Part shown: positions 1-11,947 of the stretch, in pieces
Layout: each line of letters opens with the position of its first letter
Numbering within the stretch: position 1 is the first letter of the stretch
Source of the DNA: Bagarius yarrelli
Lineage: Eukaryota > Chordata > Actinopteri > Siluriformes > Sisoridae
Assembly (NCBI GenBank): GCA_005784505.1
Contig: VCAZ01000183.1
Span: forward strand, 1 to 64,000
Length of the DNA stretch: 64,000 nucleotides
Reading direction: 5' to 3'
Program-made: the position numbers and the translations under genes
Notes under the pieces: generated by a model
Databases searched by the model: none
Told to the model about the DNA's origin: nothing
Seen by the model: only the letters and a program-made list of their open reading frames with translations

Positions 1-904
1 TCTTCCATCTCTTCGGCATTGTCTTTTATTACATCATTTCCAATAAAACATTCCAATCAAACTGACCAATCAGACCTAATTAATTATTCTTCTACGAGTC
101 TTAATCTCTTAATTCCTCCCAAGACGCCCACCCAAGCCATAAAGGTCATGTGATTTTCAAGTAAGAGGTTTTTTCTATTAATTTATTTTTTTTCTTTCTT
201 ACTTAAACTGTGATTTATTAACGTTCGGGTTTGACCGACAGCCAACGTGTGCAAAAACCATTTCACCCATGTGACCGTGTTTTTTGTTTACCTTTTTCAG
301 TCTAGGGTTTAACAGCTGTCGAAGCAAAGCAGCTTTAGCGCTTTTCTGTCGGACATGGCCGCACATCTACACACAACATCTACACACATATTTTGAAGCA
401 GATGTTTCCCAGATGCAGTCTTGTGAAAAGTGAAAGGCATTGAGCTCATTCCCTGCCCTTTCCCGACATGCCTTGCCTTTTTTTTTTATTACAAATATCA
501 CTCTGTGATGTAATGTCCAAACCCAGCAGCAATGCATCCTTGCTTTCTCCTCCTTCTTTTTCCTCAGTCAGATCCATCTATCTCCTCCTTTTAGATCTAT
601 ATTAGTCCTAAATTACAAGCAAACATTTGGCCTGGGATCTTCTCCAAAAGCACAGCGGGGAAAGGGAAATAAAGAAATGCTTAAAAGCTGAAATTATTTA
701 GTACTAAATCTAGAATTTGTTTTTCATCTTCCTTATAAAATAATACTCAATCTGGGATGGAAATCATTCCGGGTTGGTACTGGTGTCTGTCTTCGATCAG
801 TTCCTCTGTGTCTCTAGGCATTTTAATAAAACCCTAAATGTCATGTGACTGCGTTAAATAAGGTAGGACAAGTATATGCTGAAGCAATTTCACCACACCT
901 ACTG
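1..904. other. no gene seen; probable SMYD3 intron
   Basis: AT-rich non-coding DNA without a recognisable exon or intact element. It lies 5' of the SMYD3 exons on the + strand, and SMYD3 has very long introns in vertebrates, so an intronic position is inferred. Confidence 0.4.
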
Positions 905-1169
905 CAGCGGTCGGCAACCTTTAACAATTAAAGAGCCATTTGGGACAGTTTCCCCCCAAAAAAATAAACATCCTGAGCCACAAAGTCTGTACATCTAAAA
1001 TTAATGTAACACTTCATATATTGTTTACTACATTTATGCTATGTATTAAAAATAATTTGTGTTGCATTTATAAAATCACTGCACTCCTACAACGAACATG
1101 ACATTTTATGTCTGTATGCCATAAAAGACATTTTGAACTCTGAATAAACAGTGGGATAAATTACACTTT

Positions 1170-1290
1170 CTCATTAGATAGATAGATAGATACTATGGAT
1201 AGATACTGCAGCTAGATAGATACTGTAGATAGATAGTATAGGTACTATAGATAGATAGATACTATAAATACTGCAGATAGATAGATAAAA
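1170..1290. repeat. TAGA-type tetranucleotide microsatellite
   Basis: Interrupted runs of gata/taga alternate with 'tactgtag'-like spacers. Confidence 0.85.
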
Positions 1291-1690
1291 TAACAAAATG
1301 CTGTTTAGCATCTACCAATAGTAAAAACTGTGCAAATGCAGATAAATATGTAAGTAAATAAATAAAAAAACTTGCACATATTTTCTTTGCACATATTGAC
1401 AAGTATACAATATACAATATTTAAGTGTAGATATGCAGTGTGCATTGTGTGTACATTGTACAGAAAGTATAGATTTTATAGACAAATTGTCGCTATGGTT
1501 GGCGCTATTCCGTTATGTCCTGTCTGCACACATGCACTTTATGTCTATCCTGTTTAGTGGCTCTTTGTTGTTTTGTGAAATTCTGTGTTTTGTGTAGCAC
1601 CAGGGGGTCCTGGAGAAACGTTATTTCATCTCACTGTGTACTGCATGTGTTATGTATGGTTGAAATGACAATTAAGCTCCATGAACCTTG
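1290..1690 (+). mobile_element. LINE 3' tail (CR1/L2/Rex1 group)
   Basis: This stretch shares long blocks with the tail at 38430-38690, including 'ctctttgttgttttgtg', 'gagaaacgttat' and 'cactgtgtactgcat', and ends in the same 'gaaatgacaat-aa-ctcc' terminus. It is the 3' untranslated end of a LINE, present twice in the window. Confidence 0.75.
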
Positions 1691-1696
1691 AAATTA

Positions 1697-2105
1697 GTGT
1701 GATAAACATTATAATGTACATTTTAAATAAACCTTTTTATACAGAGGAAAAAAAAATGTAGCAGCAGAACGTACAGAACTGTGAGATGGGTGAAGTGTAG
1801 TGAGACATGAATGTCCTAGCGGTGTAGTGTGTAGAGTTCCGAAAAATTTATGGTTGTGGGGTTAAAAGCTGGCCCTGAACCTGCTGGTTCTGGTGCGGAT
1901 GGTCCTGTATCTCCTCCTCGATGGGTGGAAGAAGGTTGAACAGTTTGTGACTGGGGTGGAAGGAGGAGGAGTTGATAATTTTATGTGCCTTGTGCAGACG
2001 TCTTCCATGGTAAAGAGACTCAATGGCAGGTAGTCGTGTGCCGATGATGTCTATTTGTGTCATATTCGTATTTTTGTATTTAAAAAGCGTGCAGTCAGCT
2101 GTCAA
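1697..2105 (-). mobile_element. LINE ORF2 C-terminal fragment
   Basis: Read on the minus strand it encodes a LINE C-terminal stretch with 'INSSSFHPSHKLFNLLPP', matching the product of the + strand LINE around 42350. Bases 1697-1960 are repeated at 6065-6312 in the same orientation with small indels. It is truncated at both ends. Confidence 0.65.
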
Positions 2106-2238
2106 CCTGATTAATGTAAATTAAATAATAATTTATTCTGATTTATTTATTTTTTTTCTAAAGCCACAGGGAGCCGCAGCTGAGGGATAAAAAAAAGAGC
2201 CACATGCGGCTCCGAAGCCGTGGGGTTCCCGACCCCTG

Positions 2239-3035
2239 ACCTGGATCCTGTCATGCTTAATTATATTGGCTCTGATGTGGGTTTAAAAGTCCTGCGTTTT
2301 GTCTTACAGATTTATTGAACCTAGGAAGTGATTTCATGTTTCAGATGCATGATCATGAAGCTGATTTTATGTTTTTGATGGTTTTATGTCCTCGTCTCTG
2401 CTCTGAAAATGCAAAACGAAATCCATTAGGTGATGTGGTGTTAGTAGTGTAGATGTTTCCTGTTCTGATCTCGATTGTCAGGTGTTTAAACAATGATAGC
2501 GATAATATCGTTGATAGATGATAAATAGCTGGTCTGCGGAGAACTGAGACTGACGACGTTATGGCCCTGGAGCTGTTTATCTAGTAAAGGGTGGTATGGT
2601 TTCATTAATTTATCCAGAAAGGTCACGTTCAAAGCAATTTTATTGTTCGTTGATTTATTAGAGGAACTTCTACACTCGACCTGATCAGTACAATGCTTCT
2701 TGTTCAAATTGAACTTTACCGGAGGCCAAAAAAATGACATTGCATACATTAAGGTCGTGTCCATGTTCAACTTTATGAAATTAGAAATATATATTCATGG
2801 AAAAGTTTCGAAAAGTAATTTTTTATACACATTTTTTGTGAATATTTTACACCCAATTTTCTTCAAAGATATTACACCTATTTCTTCTCTCTAAGGTGCC
2901 CAAGTGCTAGGGGCAAGGGCCTCCCCTCCCCAATACGATACAGTTCAACTATACGATAAATTATATCATGATATATTGCAACACAATACATATCACAATA
3001 CTTAAAGAAAAAGTAAAACAAACAGCTAAACTTTA
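2239..3035. other. non-coding, nothing recognised
   Basis: AT-rich sequence with no exon-like block and no element ends that I could identify. Confidence 0.5.
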
Positions 3036-3039
3036 CTTT

Positions 3040-3140
3040 TTACTATGGTAAAGTGGTAGTTCACTGGTTAAGGTTTAATTACCAGCACCACCAAGCTGTC
3101 CCTATTGGGCCTTAAACCCCTAATTGCTCAGTTTGATCAA
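3040..3140 (+). repeat. degenerate tRNA-derived SINE
   Basis: It contains 'ggttaaggt...ccagcaccaccaagctg' followed by 'ttgggcc-ttaa-cccctaattgctcag', the same order as the better-preserved SINEs at 47650 and 53607 (minus strand). It is divergent and 3'-truncated. Confidence 0.6.
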
Positions 3141-4915
3141 TGAAATGAATATCATTAGGAAAGTAATGATGTCATTATTCTCATGCTAGCCTAAACCGGG
3201 ATCACATGCTTATTTGTAATTGTATCATTCAGTTCTGTTCCAGTTGTGATTGTTTATAGGATTGCTGATGAGTTATCAGTAGTTGAAAGGTTCTAGGTAA
3301 AGCATTTGATCATATGATCACTGACCTTGAACCGCCTGATTGGTCTCTAGAACATTAGAAACAGAAATGGAGAACACCTAAGAATGTTTTTCTTTTTTGC
3401 AACCAGTTCTTTATCCAGATCTTTTTCTTTCTTGCACATAATTGTGTAGTACAAATATTCACTTGAGATTTGGGATTGTGCAGCGTGTGCGCGTCCTTGG
3501 GGCGAAAAGGTTTATTCTGTAGACAAGAAGTAAGATGTCCCCCATTTTCCAAATGTCATAAGGTGTAGACGTTCTTCATGTTAAATCTGAATTGTCAGCA
3601 TTCCCCCCTATGCACAGCCACAACATGGTCCATGGTCCTGTGTGGTTTATTAAATAACCTCATCTGCTTGTGTGATGAGTTAAGTTTGGAAGTGCATGAC
3701 CTGCTTGATCTGCTTTTAACTCTTATTCCCTCCATCTGGTTTTACTTTCATTCAAAGCCTTTCATTAGAATGCAGCTCTTGTCTTTAAAAAAAAGACAAT
3801 ACAGCAGTGTCCATTAGATTATACGCAGAGCAGCGGCAATGCTTTGAAAAAAGACAGAGCCACCCGCCATCGGTTCTCAGCCGTAACTGAAACCCATTTC
3901 GCTTTGCCGACTTGGTTATTCCACAGAGGTGCAGTGCGAGTAGAAATATTAGGATACCCTGGTTCAAAGGTTACTCAACAATTTCATGCCAGGTTTTTCA
4001 TCCATGTCTTTGCCAGGTACAGCTATAACTGTCCGTTTTTAAAGAACCCAAGACTATCCCTGTTGTGAACCACTTTTGAACTTGTAAGGATTCGCCCAAT
4101 TGTGCCCAGAAAAAAAAAAAATAAATTGAAGCGACATTCGAGACCGACCTCCCAAATTGTCATAATCCCCAACCAACACGGTCCTGGTCTTTAATCTACT
4201 AAAGGTGGTCTTGGTAGGTGTTGCATATCAGACAAAGATGACGCTCCTGTGAGTGACACAGGGGCTTGATATAAAGGGATCACATGTATGTAAGGGTATC
4301 ATACATCAAATACAGCAGCTAACCCTGCTTACATCAAAGAGTCACATCTGGTTTGTGTGACAAGCCTGGGACCCAAGACTGCAGATTCTTCCTGCGCCTG
4401 AGGGTTGGAGATACTGACAGTTCCCTTTTTTTCTCCTCCTGATTGGGCCCTTAAGGGTGTAGTTGCTCACCTTTTAAGCAGCATCACATGATGCCAGTGT
4501 TCCAGCACAATGCCACCTACCTGGATGCTTAATACAAGAGTCTTTTGTAGATAAATGGTAGATGTGTTTCAGTCTAAAACAGGGTGGGTTTTCTTGGTGC
4601 CTCTTCCCACTTGCTTCTGGGGTTGTTCTACCCTGTAGAACTTGTTGCACTTTTAACTTCTGTCACTTTTGACTGTCTTAATGGATCTGACAATTAAACT
4701 GGATTAGGTGTATGTTATGCCCGAAAGTTGGCACGCTGGTAAAACACCAGGAGCTAGATTTACTGGTTGTGTGTCAGACCAGCCAAGTTTTGGTCACACA
4801 ATTTGCATTGCTAGAGGAAAATCTTGTCTTTTTAAACAACGTTTTCTGGATTGTTGCAGGTTTTTTTTTTAAACACACAATTGAATATGAAAGCACTTAA
4901 TTCGACCACTGTGTT
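3141..4915. other. non-coding, nothing recognised
   Basis: Several short open frames occur on both strands but none matches a family I recognise or is bounded by convincing splice sites. Confidence 0.45.
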
Positions 4916-4917
4916 AC

Positions 4918-5395
4918 AATTAGAGCCTGAACGATATGGGTTTTTAGGGCACAGATGCCAAAATTGATATCAGAAAGTTAAAAAAAGATCTGATATCGAT
5001 ATATCGGCATTTGTTCGTCCACACTTTTGACTGGTACTTTTATATAGAACACGATATAAAAACATAAAAACATTTTAGCAATGATATCTAGAATGTGTTG
5101 ATCAAACAGCATATATATGCAGGGTATTTATCAATGTAACAATAAACTTTATTATCCATTATCTTTTTTTATAAATTTGATTTAATTATACTCACCTGTC
5201 TTTATTAATGCATCAAAAATACAATTTTCTGAAATTTCTGATTGAATTCTGAGTCCGTCTAAACTGTGTTATGTTTTCTGTTAAAAAAAGTTAATATCGG
5301 CAGCATGTTTGCTGATACCGACATATCTGCTATAGGCTCATATAAGGTGACAAAATCGGCAGTCTGATATATCAGTCGGACTTTATTTACAATAT
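4918..5395. repeat. dispersed repeat with 'atatcggc' motifs
   Basis: It begins 'agcctgaacgatatgg' and carries repeated 'gatatatcggc' / 'ccgatatat'-like motifs at both ends (about 4985-5005 and 5295-5375). This type of sequence is common in fish genomes. Its class is not resolved from sequence alone. Confidence 0.45.
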
Positions 5396-5844
5396 TTTAG
5401 CTTCTCTACCAGTTGCGTAAATTTTTTTAATGCCCTAAGATATGACTTTAAATGTGATACCGTCACAAAACACAAAATAATCTACTTACTTGACTATTCA
5501 GAGGATTTGATTCAGTCAGTTGTAATATCATTTTGGACCAGTTCATTTTGCTTATTTTTCCTGAACAACCACTAATCTGCCACAAGTGTATGCTTGATGA
5601 AACGGTTGATTCTTATCTCTATGATTTTATGATGTTTTTGGTTGAATACAGAATATCTTAATTTTTTGGAATGAATAGTTCTGGGTTCTTTAATGTGGTC
5701 CTGTGGATCCTGGTCCAAATAGAAAATCTTTGATGCAGGATTTTTGGAGGAACTAGACAAAAACCATAAAAATGTGTTTTTTTTAATCATTTTAGATTGT
5801 GTATGATGCCACAGCAAGTTCAATGAAAGTATGTAATTGTGGAT

Positions 5845-6040
5845 AATAAGATGCAATTTGGTGGCAGTGATGCAGCGGATACTGGTGGGCTCCGGTTCAA
5901 ACCTGACCGTATGTTACTGCTTTACCAAAGTTCTCCATGTAAATTCATGTTATCCTCCCACAATGTTACTGGGTTGAAGGTCTTTACACGGTGCCTCGAC
6001 AAAGTTGGCCCCGTCTTTAATGTTCCTTAATTGGGTTTGG
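5845..6040 (+). repeat. possible SINE-like repeat
   Basis: A 'ggtggcagtgatgcagcgg...ctccggttcaaacc' head resembles RNA polymerase III A and B boxes. The downstream part ('gtaaattcatgttatcctcccacaatg') is unlike the other SINEs here. Weak call. Confidence 0.35.
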
Positions 6041-6064
6041 ATCTACTACTACTATAGACAAAAT

Positions 6065-6320
6065 AGTGTGATAAACATTATAATGTGCATTTTATATAAA
6101 CAATTTTATACAGCAAAAAAAATGTAGCAGAACGTACAGAGTGAGGCAGAACTGTGAGATGGTGAAGTGTTGTGAGACATGAATGTCCTAGCGGTGTAGA
6201 GTTTAGGAGATTTATGGTTGTGGGGTTAAAAACTGGCCCTGAACCTGCTGGTTCTGGGGCGAATGGTCCTGTATCTCCTCCTCGATGGAAGAAGGTTGAA
6301 CAATTTGTGACACAGGTGGG
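6065..6320 (-). mobile_element. second copy of the LINE fragment at 1697-1960
   Basis: It is nearly colinear with 1697-1960 from 'agtgtgataaacattataatgt' through 'gaagaaggttgaaca-tttgtga', differing by small indels. No flanking element ends were found. Confidence 0.75.
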
Positions 6321-8220
6321 GGGAGAGGAGAAGGAGAATTTACTGAAGGACGAAACGAATAAAAATAATAAAACCAACCTCAGTGGGGAGACCAGTGATT
6401 TTTATTTATTTACAGTTACAAACAAATGACCCTTTTGGCCTGTTATTTGCCAAGGCAAGTGTTCCTTACATGCCGTAACCAAAAACTGTCCACTCATTTC
6501 ACACTCATTTAAGGTACCGCAGTGCCTACATTGCAATACGGTAGTTGAAAATAGTCTTAAGTAAGAAGATATAATTGAAGATAGAAGATATAAATACCAG
6601 CTAATCCCTAAGGCACACATTTTTGAATGAAAGCTGTCCGCACTCTTTGAGATGAAAATCAACACATAAGTCACAGGATAAGTGCGACACTTGACATGGT
6701 AAACCAGATTAAAAGATGATGAATGGAATTGTTGTCGTACACTGACATTTTGACGTATTCAAATATGGAAGCTTGCGTGGCTGTGTGACTCCTGTCAGGA
6801 AACGCAAACATACCTTTTATCTTGTTATTCCGGAAATGGAAAACAGCGATGCTATCTTCAGGCCTGCGGAGAAGCAATACACACTAATCTCGTGGTTTAT
6901 TTGCTTTGGGCCAGTGATTGTGGACCACCCTCGAGGAGAATCTCTTAACATAAAACACCCAGGACAGACGCAGGATTAGAAACATGGCTGACCATCTCAT
7001 GCTGTGGTGAGGGAAATAAAAACACTAATGTGCAATCAGCAGGGTAAGTAAGTGTGCTCCTGGCCAGACCTGGTGTTTATATAGTGACAAAACCAAAGGA
7101 AATATTTTTAAGGCGTTTTTTTTTTTGGTTATATTATTACCTAGATAGTGAGTATAATGAGTCCGTCTGCACTTTAAATCCAGAGCAATGCTTTTATTAG
7201 GCTTCATTTTTGAAAGTAAACCTTGTCTCCTAATACGCCGCCAGAGTTTACGAGCTTTTTGCCGTTGTGAACTTGCATTGAAATGTGATGGGAGAAATGG
7301 AGATTCCGGTGCTGTTCTCCATATGTCGGACTTCACACTGTGTTTATTTTTTGTGATCTGGGGCTTCAAAGGGAAAAAAAAATTTATGCAAAACAACAGT
7401 ATGTGTGTGGTCGTAAGTGTGTGTGTATGAGAGAGTGAGAGTGATGTGTGTGTGAGAGTGAGTGTGCGCACGTGTGAGTGATAGTGAGCACGAGGGTATG
7501 TGTATATGTGTAAACTCAACCCTATGGTTAGGGGTTTATATGTTTATATATATATATATATATAGCCTTAGAAAATGTTTGTAGGTATGAAACATTTATT
7601 TTTCTCATCATTCTCATGCCCTCAACTTACATTCATCTTATTCTAATCCATCTGATCATTCCGCGTTAAAGGGCTTTGATCAGAAGCCCAACAGTGGCAG
7701 CCTACCATCTTTTGATCACCAGTCCAACATCTGAACCACTAACATCTATTAATCCCTCTCACCCATACATATATCATGTGTATATATATATATATAACCA
7801 ACTGCTGCTTTCGTGTCATGTGCTTTTATTTACAGCGGCATGTATGAACATGTCATATGCTTGTTTTTGTTTTTTCTTTAAAACTGTCTCTGTTCCTGCC
7901 CTGTTATTGAACCATTGTCCTATTGTGTTTACCTGTTCCATGTTCAGTTCTTGAACAGTCAATTCATACCAGGTTGTGTTTGTTCATCTCGTTAAACCCT
8001 TACCATGACATTCTATTTTTTAACCTTACACCTTATTTTGATTTGGCACTCACATGCTTATTTAATCGAAATAATTGTTTTATTATGTGTGTAATTCTGT
8101 CTGTTTTTTGACCCCCACCATAGACATGATTATGAATTAAAGAAAAAATGATGAAATGAAATTTTGGTAGAAAATGGATCTGTAAGGCCATTCGTTTATT
8201 CATTCATTCATTTATTTATT
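6321..8220. other. non-coding with TG-rich and (TA)n tracts
   Basis: It holds a TG/GAGA-rich stretch at about 7400-7510 and short (TA)n tracts near 7535-7565 and 7780-7796. The open frames there are low-complexity artefacts. No exon was recognised. Confidence 0.5.
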
Positions 8221-8224
8221 CATT

Positions 8225-8520
8225 TATCTTCTATACCCGCTTATTCCCTAATGCAGGGTCACGGGCATCTGCTGGAGTCTATCCCAGCTGTCTCTGAAAA
8301 AGCGAAAGGAGGGACACCCTGGACAGGTCACCAGTCCATCACAGGGACACACTCACTCCTATGGGCAATTTAGAATCACCAATCAATCTAACATACATGT
8401 TTTTGGGAGGAAACCGGAGAACCCGGAGTAAACCCACGCGAGCACGGCGAGAACATGCAAACTCCACACAGAAAGGCCCCTGCCCAGGAAATCGAACGCG
8501 AGACCTGCTTGCTTTTTGGG
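8225..8520 (+). repeat. abundant teleost dispersed repeat
   Basis: It carries the common fish-repeat string 'gggagg-aaaccggagaaccc' followed by 'aacccacgcgagcacggcgagaacatgcaaactccacacagaaaggcccc' in split form, ending in a 'cgaacgcgagacct' pol III B-box-like end. I recognise it as dispersed non-coding repeat and do not assign a class. Confidence 0.7.
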
Positions 8521-8799
8521 GGTGATGATATAATTACTAACTTGAACAGTTCTTTCCAAAATTTTATTTCATTGTTTCTACCTCTCAGATACACTCCGCT
8601 CATCAAACGTGTGGAGCCTTCAATAACAACACTAAGAGTATAAGCAAACGAGACAGACTGTATTACAGGACCGATTTCAACAGACTGAAGTACCTTTTTG
8701 TCTCAAGCTACTTATGACTCTCACACGGACATAAATAAATGCACCTCCTATGTTCTATATCCCATTACCGCTACTATCAATAGCAAAGCAAATCACTAC

Positions 8800-8880
8800 G
8801 TACTTTAATCAGAAGCCCTGGATGAATAAAGAGGTCCGTCTCCGCTTAAGAACTGGAATGCCAATCCAGTCATCTGAGGA
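8800..8880 (+). mobile_element. short LINE fragment
   Basis: 'aatcagaagccctggatgaata' matches the start of the LINE piece at 41788 ('gatcagaagccatggatgaac'), a conserved segment between the endonuclease and reverse transcriptase domains of this LINE family. Confidence 0.6.
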
Positions 8881-8957
8881 GGTCACACATGCGCGCTGCG
8901 CACACACACACACACACACACAAACTTGGAGATTTCACAGAATGTTTCAATTTAATA

Positions 8958-8959
<2 letters not shown>

Positions 8960-8991
<32 letters not shown>
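8960..8991. repeat. (GT)n microsatellite abutting SMYD3 exon acceptor
   Basis: A pure GT run ends seven bases before the 'catgcag' acceptor of the first SMYD3 exon in the window. A CA run at 8900-8922 lies just upstream. Confidence 0.9.
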
Positions 8992-8992
<1 letters not shown>

Positions 8993-8998
8993 ATGCAG

Positions 8999-9127
8999 TT
9001 GTGTATCAGTTATACAGATATTTTAGCTCCTCGTGTGGAGAGACAAACTCAACTTCTAAATCAGTTTCACTTCCTGTGTCAGTGTCAGAGATGCAGTGAT
9101 GACCAGAGTGTAAGATCATACACAAAC

Positions 9128-9171
<44 letters not shown>

Positions 9172-9182
9172 CATATATTTTA

Positions 9183-9253
<71 letters not shown>

Positions 9254-11553
9254 GCACACACACACACATTCTCATACTCTGAAAATCCCCCCTTGGATCC
9301 TCCATTTTTGCAGTGTGAATGGAAAAGAGCTAAGCAGAATTCTCATCAGGTTTGTTACATGCTAACAGAGCCATAAAAATGCTCACACACACACACACAC
9401 CTAACCACACACTCTACACTGTTGTGTGTGAATATTTTAAATGTTAGGGACAGTGTGTGAAAAACAGAATGATGATGGTTTGAAGGTGATGGACAGATTC
9501 GCTGTAGATAAGGTCGTCACTCATGACAGCTTCCTGCTGAATAATAATCTATAACACACCTACACACACTCACACACTGTTTTGCTGAGATTTCATAGCA
9601 TGGTGCACATCTGTTTCTACTCTGTGTGTGTGTTAGGACTGTATTATGTTGATGGGGGAAGAGTCCAGGTGGACGGTCATTAGAGACTCACTGCCTCACC
9701 TGGAAAATGTACGGCAAGAAGAGAGTATCCTTCATCTGTCTGTCTTTTTGGCTGGCTGTCTTTATGTCTGTCTCAGTCTATTTGTCTATCTCTGACCATC
9801 TGTCTGTCTAAACTGGTCTAAAAGGTAATTTACTGACATTAAATTCAGGCAGGCTCAGGAAATAAGGAAACAAAAATCAAGATTTATTTGTGCACACAAT
9901 GGTGTCTTCACAGAAACAGCTAAACGCAACGCATAGCAAAGAGACAAATGTAGCTTATAGCTCTCACCTCAAATCAGTTCCTTTAACAGTGATCCGTGTC
10001 AGAGTGGGCAGAGCTTCAGCAGGCGTGTCAGACTGTGATTGTTGAAAGCTCTGCTGAAGTTCCTGACAGTAATGTGTACATGCTGAGAGTGTTAGACACA
10101 CTAATGGACGCCTGCATTAGTCTGAGTCAGTATGATACTGCGCTGCTGTACGGCTCCAGGACACTGGAACCATACCTGTGAGTGTGATTAGTATTAGTAT
10201 TTAAAAGCTAGTCGACTTTAACTAGTTGATCAGTTGGTATTGTACAATACATAACACACACAGTGTGTTGAGTTGATGTGTGCATGTGTGTTTTTGTGTG
10301 TATGGTTGTGTGTGCGCGTGTGTGTAGTCTGCATTATCCTGATCATCACCCGTCATGCGCAGTGCAGCTGCTAAGAGTCGCAAAACTGCAGCACTACTGC
10401 GGAGAAGTGGAGCATGCCGAGGAGAACCTTCAAACAGGTTAATCATTATGACCATTATCAAAACCATCATTATCAACGCCATCATCATCATGACCGTCAT
10501 CATTACCAACATAATTATCATCATTTTTACCATAATCACCATGAGCATCATCCTCATTATCATCTGCATCATCACAATCATCCTTATGACCATTACCACC
10601 GTTATCATCATCATGAGCATCTTCATCATTATCACAATTATCATAATCTCTACCATCTTTATCATCATCATAATCATCATCTCTACCAGCATCATCACCA
10701 TTATTACTGTCATCACCATCATCATGTCACTACCATGTATTATTGTCATACCCATCATCACCACAGTCATCTCATCTATATTATCACCATTATCATCATC
10801 ATAATACCATCAACATCATCTCCTTTATCATCACCATGATCATTATCACCACCATCATTATTGTTACTATCACCAACATCACCATGACCACCATCATCAC
10901 CATGACCACCATCAATTTCACCATCATCTTCACTATTATCTTCATTATCATCACTATCATCATATCATTATACCATCAAATTCACAATCATCATGACTAT
11001 TATCATCATCACCACTATCATCATATTATCATCATCATCATACCATCATCATTACCATAATAACAAAACTCATCATCATTACTATCATCATCACCATAAT
11101 CATACCATTTACCATAATAACAATCATCATCATTACCATCATTCTTTTTATCATCATCATCATCACCATAATCATACCATTACCATAATAAAACAATCAT
11201 CATCATTACCATCATTCTTTTTTATCATCATCATTAAGCAATTAAAATTTTTGCTTAATTTTATTTGTGTTAGAAGAGGCTGCACTTTTAATGACAAATT
11301 ATATAATTTATTCTTTTTATTTTTCTCTCAATTCAGCAGTGTTCCATTCAAATAACTATAAAAATGACATTGTTGTAAAGCAAATTTATACACCTAAAAT
11401 ACATTATAAAACGCTTCATCGAACGCTCTCTTTCTCTCTCTGTTACTCTTTCAGGCGTATGAAGTGATGAAGGTGACTCATGGTGTTGATCATCCTCTTG
11501 TTGTTGAAGTGTGCAGAAAGTTGTCTGAGTGTGAGGCTGAGAGACGAGTCTAA
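8999..11553 (+). CDS. smyd3: SMYD3, last five coding exons (histone/protein lysine methyltransferase)
   Basis: Exons: 8999-9109, 9637-9724, 10003-10177, 10328-10437 and 11455-11553 (TAA at 11551-11553). The first exon encodes the post-SET cysteines (C-x-C-x2-C in 'HFLCQCQRCSDDQ') that bind structural zinc. The rest is the C-terminal TPR-like lobe, matching SMYD3 and not SMYD1 or SMYD2, for example 'LDTLMDACISLSQYDTALLYG' shortened here to its core and 'MKVTHGVDHPL'. The MYND and SET exons are missing and should lie left of the window, since SMYD3 introns are huge in vertebrates. SMYD3 methylates lysines on histones and on cytosolic targets such as MAP3K2. The exon at 10328 ends '...CAA ACA G|gt', one base too long: canonical joining to 11455 gives an immediate TGA, whereas family alignment requires phase 0 (see findings). 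The gene converges on KIF26B, as in human 1q44. Confidence 0.88.
9131..9252. repeat. (TA)n microsatellite
   Basis: Almost pure TA dinucleotides in a SMYD3 intron, with short interruptions near 9165-9190 and an ACAC end at 9254-9268. The long Tyr/Ile open frame over it is an artefact. Confidence 0.95.
10438..11238. repeat. 800-bp degenerate (ATC/ACC)n trinucleotide tract
   Basis: The whole last SMYD3 intron is built from ATC, ACC and ATT triplets (the reverse complement reads GAT/GGT). It produces overlapping open frames on both strands that encode only His/Ile/Met runs. These are not genes. Similar short tracts occur at 18630-18760 (GAT orientation), 41683-41780 and 43335-43440. Confidence 0.93.
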
Positions 11554-11941
11554 ATATTAATTTTCTTCCTTCAAACCTCAGCCATGTGCTGAAGGAGAAA
11601 TGTGGGGGACTCTGGATTAACTGAACTCCGACCTCGTGAATGAACTGTAAATATATTCTGTAGACGTTCTGTAGGTCAGTATTAATGCCAGACAGTGAGG
11701 AGGTAGTGTTTGTGTGTGTGTGTCTGTGTGTTGTGCAGGCTACCAGCAGGCGAACGGTTTCTTTTTCTCCAGATTAGACACGCTGGTCTGATACAGGGCC
11801 AATAAGGGTGTTTGGTTTGCAGCCCTCGCTCAAAAACGGTTAGTAAAACAGCTAAATTAAGCGGAGATGAGATCAGACAAGGAAAGAGAGTTTATTTATA
11901 CACTTCCTCCATGTCAATAATTTACACACGTATCAGCTTCA

Positions 11942-11947
11942 AATAAA
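11942..11947 (+). terminator. candidate SMYD3 poly(A) signal AATAAA
   Basis: First AATAAA on the + strand downstream of the SMYD3 stop, 389 bases after it. Position only; no transcript evidence. Confidence 0.4.

Larger units (their letters stand above)
905..2238. mobile_element. hAT-like composite element with nested LINE pieces
   Basis: The left end starts CAGCGGTCGGCAACC and the right end is the reverse complement of CAGGGGTCGGGAACC, so 13 of 15 terminal bases pair as inverted repeats. Both ends continue into an 'agagcca' motif. The termini resemble hAT/Charlie-type ends. Candidate 8-base flanks (ACCTACTG and ACCTGGAT) share only four bases, so a target duplication is not shown. The interior holds a TAGA microsatellite and two LINE pieces and no transposase. 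It could instead be a chance juxtaposition of repeats. Confidence 0.45.

Noticed and set aside
6078..6429. Open frames on both strands around 6078-6429
   Set aside because: They overlie a truncated LINE fragment with no start or splice context.
10222..11355. Overlapping Met/Ile/His-rich open frames on both strands
   Set aside because: Product of the ATC/ACC triplet tract inside a SMYD3 intron.
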